From contig BSBM01000823.1 in assembly GCA_027924585.1 (NCBI GenBank), positions 377,001 to 441,000 on the forward strand: a stretch of DNA of 64,000 nucleotides, in the 5' to 3' direction. Numbering within the stretch: position 1 is the stretch's first letter; every line of letters starts with the position of its first letter. Source of the stretch: Larix kaempferi. Lineage: Eukaryota; Streptophyta; Pinopsida; Pinales; Pinaceae. Positions 54,891 through 64,000 of the stretch are shown one piece after another. Position numbers and translations under genes: made by a program. A model generated the notes under the pieces. The model did not search any database, was not told the DNA's origin, and saw only the letters and a list, made by a program, of their open reading frames with translations.

Positions 54891-55600
54891 ACACTGTTGA
54901 TGCCTCGAAGATCATAGCATCAAGCAGGAAGGGATTCTCCCCGATAAACTATCCCAATTAGATTGTCCACCATTTGGTATGGGGAATCTGTCCGATTAGC
55001 ACTTTTGACTACCGTTAGATTCGGATTTGTTTCTCCTACACAGGTTATGGCCCGATCCACCATTTTTTTTTCTTGATTTTATTATTAAAATAATGTGCAA
55101 GTGCCTAAGCTAATTTAATCTAAATGCAGAGCTTGAAACAAATCTATATCTAAGACTGAAATAAATCTGATCTATCCCTACAAGGAGCAAATTGTAAATA
55201 TGAGCAATGTGCTGAAAGAAACACCCAAAGATCAACAGATAGCCATTAAATCTCAAAGATACATCTACAACAAGAGATTAAAGATATAAAAGATAGCTTC
55301 TATTACATATGAAAGCATTCCATTGCTCATGTTAAGAGAAACACCGTTACATGGAAAAGACGGTAAGCTCATTCAAAACACAGAAATAATTCTGAACAAC
55401 AAAGAAAAATCTCACTGAAAGATGTGAATGCCACACAAATAATCTATCAAACATCCCACATCGATTTCCATGCAAAAGACGTTCTCTCCAGACTCTTATT
55501 AGACAAATTCACTTTCTGGGAGCAAGCGCAAAATAGTTCGTACAAGCTTAAGAAAATTCCTTTCCCTACCAAAAGTCCTTTACACTATTCCATAAGCCTT

Positions 55601-55610
55601 TATTTATATC
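55601..55610 (-). promoter_or_regulatory. Downstream TATA box, probable promoter for G2 genomic RNA
   Basis: Minus strand GATATAAATA, also present at 43,524-43,533 in the other LTR and matched by TATATAAATAG in G1. It lies ~210 bp after the LTR gene stop, which would put that gene in U3. Confidence 0.5.
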
Positions 55611-55816
55611 TTTACAAAATGTCTCCTAGGCTGCCACCTGGCCTTTTACACTTGTCCTTTAAATACTTTTCCTAGCAATAAATAATTCGTGGCCCTTTCC
55701 ATAATAAAATTCTTTCTCAAAAATAGAAAAGGACAGCTGTCCTAGTGACTCAACGCTCCAACCATAGGGATAAAAACAGAATACCAAAACAAAACAACGC
55801 ATCATGTCTAGCACGT

Positions 55817-58800
55817 TCATCCTTGGGGTGGCGCTTCTGCTGGGAAAGAAGAGATTGGGCTGGCTGCTACTGCTGCTGCTGCTTTCTTTTCCTCTTCTGC
55901 AATATAACTAAACTAGATACCAGTGTCCCTGACAACCACATTTGCTGGTGAAAGGAGCAAGATCTTCTGGGAAGTCACATGCTTACAAAGCTCTGCTTCA
56001 ATACCATGAATTTCTGCAATTGCTGCTTGGTGGATCTCTTTAAGAAAATGACTGTATACTGATGACAACCCAATATAGTGATGGATATCATCAATGGCCA
56101 GGACATCAATCTTTTTTACATATTCTATTTGAATGCCCAGCTCTTCCTTCAAGTCTGATAAACGGTGCTCTTTGCTTGGAAACCCATCGAGGGACAGAGG
56201 AAAAATCAGCTTGCATTTTTCATGCACTTCATGGATATTTTGATACAGCCTATTACCTTTCTCAATTGTTCCCTGGATCTTAGCCATCAACTTGAGGCCA
56301 CAATTCCTGCAAAACTCCATAAGGGCTACATCTTCCTTAAAATCATCTACAGATTTGAATGGGAGATGCTTAGGGAAATCAACCTTCCCTTCTCTCCGTT
56401 CCATCTGGCTCAGGATGTTTGCTTTAACCCGAGTGTATTTTCCTTTAATCCTAATGGCTTCTGCATTGACTTCTTTTAACCTAACCATTATGGTATTGAT
56501 CCTGCACACTTCCTTAGTTATCAGCTCCTATGTGGCGTGCATTTGTCTCAAAATGTCATAGGACTGCTCATGAAAGGGAGACATATCCATCACTCTGCTT
56601 TCTGCCTACTCTAACTGCTCAACCATTGCTTGCTTATCTGCTTCTAGATGAAAAAATCTAGCTTCAGAATCATTCTTTTCCGCTTCTAGAACCATCATCT
56701 GGATCGCTAGGTGCTCCTTTTCTTCTTCTAGATGGCGATACTTATCTGACAACTACTTGTGATCAGCAGACAGACGATTATATTTATTCAATACAAGATC
56801 CCTGTAATCCTGCTCATTAGCCACAGTATGTTGTAGCATGCAAGCTCTCCTCTTTGTTGACTCAAATTCTTTGACCATATCAATCACATTATCCTTTGTT
56901 GCCTTTGCTGCTGACACAGCGGCGAATGCCATGGCTATGGGAGCCTTATTTGTATTTTGCATAACCGTGGTCTCCCGTTGGGTGACAATATCTGCTTGGA
57001 AAATTCTCTTTATCCTCTCTTCCGACTTCAAGACCACCGCCTTCCTCTTCTTATAATACACAAATTCATCCCATCAGGACACATTATGATCTTCGGATGG
57101 GGTGTAAGGGATGATCGGGAGATCTCTTACATGGACTTCTATCCCTGTGGGTGGGGTCTGCACTACCTGAGATGGGTCTATTTCCATATGTTGGGTGTCA
57201 GAGCCACCCGCCTGGGCATCTTCATTGGTCTTAAGCTCTTCTTCCGCCTTTTGTTCCTCTTCAGCTTTAAGCTTTTTTTCTTCTTCTTCAACCCGCTGCT
57301 GATTTTCAATTGCCTCCCTCTGCTCTCGTTCCTCTGCTTCCTTCTACTGTCCTACCTCATCAGCTTCTCTCTGCAATCTTTCTTCTTCAGCTTCCTGTTG
57401 CAGTCTTACTTCTTCTTTCAATCTTTGTTCTTCACGGGCCAGGGCCTCAGCTGCCTCCCTTTCTTTCTGTAGACTAGCTTCTTGGGCTGTGGCAGAGCTA
57501 GAGCTAGCTCCACTGCCATGATGAAAAATACGCAACTCAGTCATGTTGTTGATGCCCTTGAACACTTCTTCTTCTGCATCATAGTAATGGGCATACTCAA
57601 AATGAGCATATACCTCCTTGCAATGCTCGGCAACCTTGCTCCGCCTATCATTTCTATGGAAGATTACCTCACCGAAGTGGAAAGATTTCAACTCTTGAAT
57701 GTACTCCTTGACTGTTGCAACCCCTAAGAATTTATAGGCTCCTATGCAGAAAGGAAAAAGAGGGAAGGAAGCTTTATGCTACTTATTAAGCACTCCTCCT
57801 ATTCCATCAAGGAAAACTTGCCTGACTGCTTCCTTCAGGACTACATAATCAATAGCATATTTGGGAAAAATGTATGGTGCTTTGGTAAGTCCAAATGTCC
57901 TGATGTAATTGCCCTATTCTGAGAAGTAAAAATTGCCATAATTTTCTAGGACTTCCATGGAATTTTCTGATAGGCAATTGGGCTCTTCATTGAACATATG
58001 CTCATACAGAGGCATGATGAACTCTTCGCAGAAGAGCTTGTAGTTTGCTCTATAATTTTGAGACCACATTATTTTATAGGCAGTGTATACCGGGGTGTTG
58101 GCCTAATCCCATGTGCAACCTAGCCCGGGGAAAGAGAGATCAGCCAAAATGAAATCAGTAAGATATGAAGACATGTAAAATTCTGACTTTTTTAAGGCCA
58201 AACCTTCTCTAGCTACGACCACTACAGACGCCAAACTATCCGAGAGAATAGTAGCCCAATCAAACACAGTTCCTTTGAATGCTATGAAGTGGATTTTGGG
58301 GACCCAATGTATCCTATATATAGTGCCATCGAGCATACCGAAAATTCTGCTTAACATCAGGGCAATTAACCTAAAAGGAGGTCTTAGGCTCTGAACGTCA
58401 TATTCATCATTATCTCTCTTCCTCAGCTACTTGCTTGTGATCAACAGCCTCTTAGCCATCTCGAGATTATTCATCTGTCCCAACTATTCATCGTTTAGAG
58501 CTTGCTGGGGACGTGAGAATTTGTAGGCTGCTGCAATATAAGCTGGATGGAATGAAGCGAAAGGATCTCCCTTACTGTCCTGCAACACTCTTGTTTGTGG
58601 GTTGGCATATTCCAATATCCACCCGATCACTTCAGAGCACAGGAACAATTTAGGGCGAGTAGAAGCCTTAGCTATGACGGAAGTTCTGATGTTGAGGTAG
58701 ATTTGCTCTTCTTCTAATAACACATCTGGGATATCTTGGTCCCTGATCATCCGGTAAACATCTCCCCACCGGACCTCGTGAGGAAAGTCGGTGGTACACT

Positions 58801-58885
58801 TAGTGTCTTGAAAAAGAGTTTCAGTCCTTGGTTGCACTGGCTCTGGCTCCATCATTTTAGCTTTCTTTCTACCACCTTTTGGCAT
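55817..58885 (-). pseudogene. LTR-embedded gene of G2, 1,023-codon frame with nonsense codons; function unknown
   Basis: From the ATG at 58,885 (M-P-K-G-G-R-K-K-A-K) to the TGA at 55,817 the distance is 3,069 bp, divisible by three, and all open segments (58,885-58,484; 58,357-58,103; 57,691-57,344; 57,061-56,753; 56,509-55,913) are in one frame. The N-terminal ~400 residues look globular, with R-W-G-D-V-Y-R-M-I, P-F-A-S-F-H-P, P-L-Y-E-H-M-F-N-E-E (~58,000) and A-P-Y-I-F-P-K-Y. Residues ~440-790 are a Glu/Lys/Gln-rich coiled coil. The C-terminal ~200 residues have regular Cys and His (F-C-R-N-C-G-L-K-L), Ala/Ser-rich at the end. There is no signal peptide or clear membrane span. It is on the pol strand and homologous to the G1 LTR gene. 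I do not recognise the family. Confidence 0.75.
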
Positions 58886-59799
58886 CGTGGCTTATCCCTA
58901 TCAGCAACCATATGTGAATGAATATAAAATTGTAACACATTATGAGAGCGTAACATAGAGCAAGACAGTTTTAGCATGCTGATGATAAATATAAACAAAA
59001 TTATACGACTGCATGCTGGGGAAGCAAACCAAACATAGATTATCAAAATATGGTCATCAGACTTGATCGTTCTAGGGAGCCAATGCGTGGTTAGGAACTT
59101 TTGAAATTCTTCTGAAAAGGTAGCCATACAACTTGTAAAACCCACTTCCCTCCTAATCTTTGGAGATAGGATGTCCTTTATCATAGGCACTTCTAATGGC
59201 TAATGGTAGGCTGGCTTGGATTGGGAAATACTATGAGGAATCCAAACAAGAAAAACATAGAACAAAGCTACTTTTGATAGCTGGTATCTTAGCCAAACAA
59301 GCGAGCGATTGAGTATCTGAATGAGCTATTACTGATGTTGCTTCTTGTTCGATAGTATTTGAGAAGCGACATGTAGCTGGCAAAAAAACCTGGATTTGAG
59401 TATATCTGGGTAGGAGCACGAAAGAAATGTGGCTGGTGGAACTAACCAAGTTCAAATGACTTAGAGACAAAGGGCCAACTAAGAATGAATGGCATGGTTA
59501 TGACTCCTAGCTGTCAGTAATGAGAATTTTATGGGGGTCGTAGCGGCCATAAACTTTTAAAGGATACATTGCTACGAGTGCCTACCGGCCACGTAATGAA
59601 ACAAAAAACACCTAAGAAATCCTCAACTTAGAGATAAGACAAAGATAAGGCTAGAAACACCCAACTGGAGATGAAACAGTGGTGGAGAGAGGTTGACACG
59701 GTGGTGAATGCGTTGAGCTCGAGCAAAATGATTCAAGCAGCTTCGAATAGCATTCTCCGAATCCAAAACTATCAACGGGGACAATAAAACCCCACTGCC

Positions 59800-59808
59800 C
59801 TTATATAA
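59800..59808 (-). promoter_or_regulatory. Upstream TATA box of the G2 5' LTR
   Basis: Minus strand CTTTATATAAGGGC at the position equivalent to 47,029 in the other LTR. It is a candidate promoter for the LTR gene ~0.9 kb downstream; a leader or intron would fill the gap. Confidence 0.4.
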
Positions 59809-59919
59809 AGCTTAATACGTGCGGGCATTTAATTGGGTAGGTGGCGACATTAAGACAGGGTTGATTATTTGTATGGCGCAGTCTTTTCAAACCTGGTTGG
59901 CATTTAAGCATGACTTTCA

Positions 59920-60530
59920 ATTGTGGTAAGGACTCATGAGTTTCGTCCGCAGTTGCGGCCAAAACTCATGACTTCTTCTCGAAGAGACGGAGACTTGGCG
60001 AGGCATCCACTTATTGCAAGAGAGATGAGAAAGATGCTCTGCTTTGGTGGAAAGGTTTGGCGAGTTGCTCTGGAGTTGTCAAGCTAAGAGATGTTTGCGG
60101 CACAAGTTTGTGAGTTATCCCAAAATTTCGGGATGACTTTGCGAGTTCTTTAGAAATTGACTCTCCCAAAAATTTGTTACGGCGTAATTTCTTGACTCGT
60201 TCCAGCGTTGCAGAAAGACTTGGTAAGTTCTTTTGCAAATGACGAAGGAGTTTGGTAAGTCTTTTCCACAAAGTGGATAGCCCAGGGACTTGGTGAGAGG
60301 GCGCCCATTGCGGCAAAACTTTACAAGTTGTTCCACCGTTTCGGGAGAGAAATTTGAGTTCTTCCGAAGTCCAAAGAACATGTAATTGCTTTCATTGTTT
60401 CGAGGAGAAACTTTAAGTCTTTCCGTAGTTGCGGGTGAACATCCCAAGTTCTTCCACCGTTTTGGGAGAGAAATTTGAGTTCTTCCACAGTTTTGGGAAA
60501 GAATTGTGAGTTTTGACTTAGAAGAAAAAA
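59920..60530. repeat. Degenerate short tandem repeats in the U3 start of the 5' LTR
   Basis: This array is equivalent to 47,141-47,745, with repeated GGGAGAGAAATTTGAGTTCTTCC-type words. It is non-coding; the 195- and 101-codon minus frames here are repeat artefacts. Confidence 0.75.
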
Positions 60531-60685
60531 ACTTCAATTTTAAAACAGATTCCCCAGTTGAAACAAAACTAAGTTCAAAATGTTTTTTCAAAGGAGACTT
60601 AACTCTTTTAGGCAAACTTTCTAGGAAAATGAAAGGAGGGGCCCCAATATCTACAAAATTTTGGGGGGATGTTGCTGCAACAACA

Positions 60686-61299
60686 GGTTGTATTTCAAAC
60701 ACTTTTAATTTGGTGGATGGTTGAGTTCCTTTGTAGACATCTTAGTGGAGTGACACATCTTTGTAAGTTTGATTTGATTGGAATGTTAATGCTAAGGATC
60801 CTTTTCATAAGTCAAATTTGGAATTAGTTGGAGAAACCCCCTTGTAGGGTGGTTTTAGGACATAACTAGCCTTCGGACCTGTCTAATTGCCTAGGTAATG
60901 GAGCAAGTAAGCCAGGACATGAGGGATTACACTGAGATATCATTGTAAATTCCAATTTTCATTTAGAGAATATACACATATAAATAGAATCTGATGTGAC
61001 CCTTGGATTCATGTTCCAGGTGGTATCTTGGAATCTCTACGATGCTTTATATTCACCTAAGACTCTTCATGTGAATAGTAAATATATTATAATTTACCCT
61101 AACCACAAGGATTAGGTTTCCAACATTCCCCCTCCCTAATTCGAAGGGGTGTTTGTGAGTCCAGGAATCTTCTGAAAGAGAGCTGAAAATTGGATGTAAA
61201 TAGCTTCCAAAGGCTGAACATCTCCTACTTGACAATATGGCCATATTCCAAGTAAGCTAGCAAAAATTGAAGTCTTCTACTAAGTATTAAAAATGAAGT
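60686..61299. other. Degenerate LTR-like debris right of G2
   Basis: GGTTG at the start is the target duplication of G2. A TGGTATC word at ~61,020 and CCAACATTCCCCCTCCC at ~61,109 look like a copia primer site and a minus-strand LTR end with polypurine tract, but neither is matched by coding sequence. No gene is seen. Confidence 0.35.
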
Positions 61300-61680
61300 A
61301 CTCTCTAAATTAGTGGTTTTAGGATGACCACAAACTCGATGGTTTTGGACGACCACAAACTAAAAAATTAGTAGAAGCAACAGAGGTTGATGTATTCTAC
61401 TAAATGGTGGTTTTAGGCTAACGACAATAAAAAAATGTGGTTTTGGAAGACTAGAAACCAAAAACTAGTACAAGAGACAAAAGGTGATGTCTTCTACTAA
61501 ATGTTGGTTTTAGGCTGACTGCACAAACCCAAAAGGTAGTCTTAGGATAACCACAAACCAAAAGAAGATGGTGGTTTAGGCTTACTACAAACCAAAAAAG
61601 TTAGTAGAAGCCGATGTCTTACACTAAATGGGTGTTTTTTGTCTAACAACAAACCAAAAAGGAGGTTTTAGTATGACTAT
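61300..61680. repeat. Minisatellite-like block with GGTTTTAGG...ACCACAAACCAAAA words
   Basis: Variants of TGGTTTTAGGCTGACCACAAACCAAAAA recur at least eight times, mixed with GATGTCTTCTACTAAATG at 61,388, 61,481 and ~61,608. GGTTT and AAACC are complementary, so single strands could form hairpins. It is not coding. Confidence 0.75.
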
Positions 61681-62949
61681 TGTGCTCTGGAACATGGCTC
61701 TAACTCTATATTCTAGCTACAGCTATGAATCTTACTTTGGCTCTAGGCTCTAGTTGTTGGGTCTGGGTTCTAATTGTGGCTCAAGATCGCTTGTGCCGAC
61801 AAGGTGATAGGGATTTGAAACTTGAACCCTAGTTGTTAATCCATGACAACCCCCCCTGTCAAGTACAAGGTGAGAAGTAGGAAGACTTTTTATTGCAAGT
61901 TGTGTCAAAACTAGACACTAAATTATTGTGTGACTAATATATTTTCTTGGTTGTTGATGAGCATCTCCAAGAATGGATCCACTCATATTGAATCTTCAGT
62001 CTTGCAAGTTTCTTCAATTTTGAACATCTATCTAAAAAATTATTATGCTTCCCAAAATGCTAACAAAGATGGAGATCAAAACATTGATCATCCATGTGGC
62101 AAGTTTGGTGACAATGTTGGTACCAATGCTGAACTAGGATAGGTGAAGATGAATCTTCTTGAAGGAATCCAAAACTTTGAAATTGGATTAGTTCGCCATA
62201 ATTCAGAATATGAAAGGTGACTTCCTTATCATATCCAATACCTATTCTATGTTTGTTGTTCCTAAGTTCTTCCCAATGTCTGATGATGGGCTTGGAAATA
62301 TTATGCTAAATACATTCATGGCATGCTTCATCTTTTGCATCTGATGTTGCTTCATTGAGTTGGTTATTTGCTTACATCTAATAGGAATCATTATCAAACT
62401 CAAAAAGAGGGTTTTTATTTACAAAAACTAGTTTAGAATGTCAATTCCTTGTTTGTATTTTGTCATGTTGGAGTTGTGATTGAGTCTATAGGAATTTGTA
62501 CTATCCCAAACTGGTAATTTTCTTTTTTTCTTTGTTTGCTATGTGATCTTGTGTATAAACTCAGGAATGTATGATATACTAATCTAAGATTGCATGCGCC
62601 ACATGCAACCCTAATACCTAGATAATCAGAAATGCTATACCATAGGAAGAATCAATGCATGTATGTACCAATAGAGAGATCAACTGATGTAGATCAATGT
62701 AAACCTGGCATGCATGAATTGTGACGGTGGAATATGGAGATAAGGCTGGACATCATTCAGAGAATGTGCCCTTGGTATAAATGAACCCTCCTCCAGTTCA
62801 GTATGCTCCTCAATAAAAAATGGTCAGCATATAAAGCTATGAAAATCCTCATAGTGGATCCAAAGAGATGATGTAAACCTCACAATGAAATAATTTAGGA
62901 AAATAGAAGAGAATAGAGTAGCAGAACATAGATCCAATGGAGATTAGAT
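61681..62949. other. Unassigned AT-rich interval
   Basis: ACCCCCCCTGT at ~61,847 is a possible minus-strand polypurine tract like that of C2. The 70-codon frame at 61,930-62,142 has no recognised domain. Otherwise I see nothing I can name. Confidence 0.3.
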
Positions 62950-63580
62950 AGGAGTATAATATTCACACATGTTTCATTAATCTGAATAATAAAACAATAT
63001 GGACAAATAAATAATACAATGCATGAGGATTCGAATGCCAAGGTGGCAATTCAAATTAGCCTTCATGGAGTGATCATCAGATCGATGGAGTGTCATCAGA
63101 TCACAACTAGGAGTCCTTATCATCATCAGTGGAGTCATCAATGCACAAGTAACCATCAACCAGATGTAAACCTAAGTCAAACTGAGTGTGGTAGGTGTAA
63201 CTAGTACATGGAGGCACTAACTAAATGAAGGAGGCTCAGTGGAGGGTGCATGAGGAGCTAACTGAAGTTAGAATGGGAATTCAAGTCTCACTAGAGGTCC
63301 ATCGAAGTGAGATAGTCAGTTGAGAGTCAGTTTATCCCTAAATCAAGGAAGGAACTAAAGATAACTCAACTAACTGAAGTGAAACTGAGTGGTAGGTGAG
63401 AGAGGGCACCTTTGCTTCCTTAAATCAAGGAGGAAGGGTGCACTAAGCTCTAGGAGGGATAAAACTGATAAGAATGAAGCTCCCATGTCTAGCTAACCGA
63501 GGGCTAGGTGGTGGGACTGATGACTAGGATGCATGCATGCAAAATCATGACTGCATGCATAACTGAAAATGAAAAGCTGG
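62950..63580 (-). repeat. Diverged LTR fragment of the C2 copia family
   Basis: The ordered words AACTAGGAGTCCT-ATCATCA, GTCATCAATGCACAAG, ACTGAGTGT, CTCAGTGGAGGGTGCATG and AGCTAACTGAAGTTAGAA match the C2 LTR (for example 29,310-29,490). The ends GATGCATGCA and CATGCAT also correspond. Borders are not resolved and it may continue to the window edge. Confidence 0.65.
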
Positions 63581-64000
63581 TAGGACTAGGATGGAGTATA
63601 GGAAAATCCCAATAGAAGCCCCAAACAAGGTGTAATAGGGTTATAGTGCCCTTCTGATGAATATAGAAGTAGCATGCAGACCAACTGATGGCTCCAAGCC
63701 CTAAAACATGTATCAATCTCTTGGAAAGTTTCCCACATACAGGAGGACGTCTTTCTAAAGATAGATGTGCTGAGAAGTAGCTGAAGACTCAAGCTAAGGA
63801 GCCCTTCTTCCAGGGGAAGGGTAATATCATTGCTCTAAAGATGATGGGAGAAACATGCAGAAAGTATGAAACCTGTAGATTGAAATGCGAATAGGAAGGT
63901 CCTTGGACAATCCGCCCATGCAGGAGGACGAATCCCTCAATATCTCATAAACTAGAACTCTGTAGAATTTGAATAATGATAATACCTGATGATGAAGCAA
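63581..64000. other. Unassigned right edge
   Basis: About 420 bp without recognised features. AGGAGGACG occurs twice in CATACAGGAGGACG and CATGCAGGAGGACG contexts (~63,736 and ~63,918). It may belong to the LTR-containing element to the left. Confidence 0.3.

Larger units (their letters stand above)
42817..60685 (-). mobile_element. Complete Tat-like Ty3/gypsy retrotransposon G2 with giant LTRs (~17.9 kb)
   Basis: Two long direct repeats, 42,817-47,910 and 54,895-60,685, both begin TGTTGATGCCTCGAAG and end TGCTGCAACAACA on the plus strand. They flank a minus-strand gag-PR-RNaseH-RT-RNaseH-IN polyprotein. The flanks GGTTT and GGTTG match in four of five bases. A primer site and the gag ATG lie directly inside the right LTR, fixing it as the 5' LTR. 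The polyprotein keeps one frame from 54,862 to about 49,290 with only stop codons. Together with G1, it shows the extra RNase H before RT and a gene encoded within the LTR. Confidence 0.93.
54895..60685 (-). repeat. G2 5' LTR (5,791 bp)
   Basis: In transcription direction it starts TGTTGTTGCAGC at 60,685 and ends GGCATCAACA at 54,895. It holds ~0.6 kb of short U3 tandem repeats, an upstream TATA, the LTR gene, a second TATA, and a ~0.7 kb tail. It is the longer, undeleted copy. Confidence 0.93.

Noticed and set aside
60011-60702. 195- and 101-codon open frames on the minus strand
   Set aside because: They run through degenerate U3 repeats; the equivalent frame in the other LTR (47,349-47,675) is broken and not conserved as protein.

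Overview
The window is nuclear DNA from a large, repeat-packed plant genome. It holds nested and decayed LTR retrotransposons and I found no host gene, tRNA, rRNA or CRISPR array. The Ty1/copia primer sites complementary to initiator tRNA-Met, the Tat-like Ty3/gypsy elements with an extra RNase H, and the AT-rich low-gene texture all point to a land plant. The flavour of the relic gag and RT domains suggests a gymnosperm-like genome, but that last step is inference.

Layout. (1) 1-~11,174, plus strand: a Tat-like Ty3/gypsy element (G1) entered inside gag. Its gag-PR-RNaseH-RT-RNaseH-IN polyprotein is readable in one frame with scattered stops. A putative ~5.65 kb 3' LTR follows, carrying its own ~1,040-codon coding region. 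(2) 11,175-19,768: the gag relic of another gypsy (G0), split by a complete Ty1/copia element (C1, 11,473-18,616, minus strand). (3) 19,769-35,284: two ~2.7 kb inverted repeats flank a gypsy relic (G3). G3 is interrupted in its RT by a well-preserved copia element (C2, 23,744-29,841, minus) with perfect 5-bp target duplications, and then runs into a scrambled copia relic (C3a). (4) 35,285-42,816: a short tandem-repeat block, then a plus-strand copia relic (C3b) of the same family as C3a, itself split by a DNA-transposon-like insertion. (5) 42,817-60,685, minus strand: a complete second Tat-like gypsy element (G2, ~17.9 kb) with giant LTRs of 5,094 and 5,791 bp. (6) 60,686-64,000: degenerate LTR fragments and a minisatellite-like block.

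The most interesting signal is a long sense-strand gene inside the LTRs of G2, with a diverged homologue in G1. In G2's 5' LTR it is a 1,023-codon frame (58,885-55,817) broken only by nonsense codons. G1 has a counterpart of nearly the same length (6,788-9,909). The two share a [P-x-Y-x3-F-x-E-E] motif, a downstream [P-Y/Y-V-x-L/F-P] block and a central coiled coil. In both, one TATA box lies upstream of the gene and a second lies 200-350 bp after it, so the gene appears to sit in U3, between a private promoter and the promoter for genomic RNA. This recalls retroviral accessory genes encoded in LTRs. Both elements also place the extra RNase H between protease and RT, and both have lost the first catalytic aspartate of the RT-linked RNase H.

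Within each element the parts cooperate as usual: gag makes particles, PR matures the polyprotein, RT and RNase H copy the RNA, and IN inserts the cDNA. All copies seen here carry inactivating stops or frameshifts, so any activity would have been ancestral or supplied in trans.
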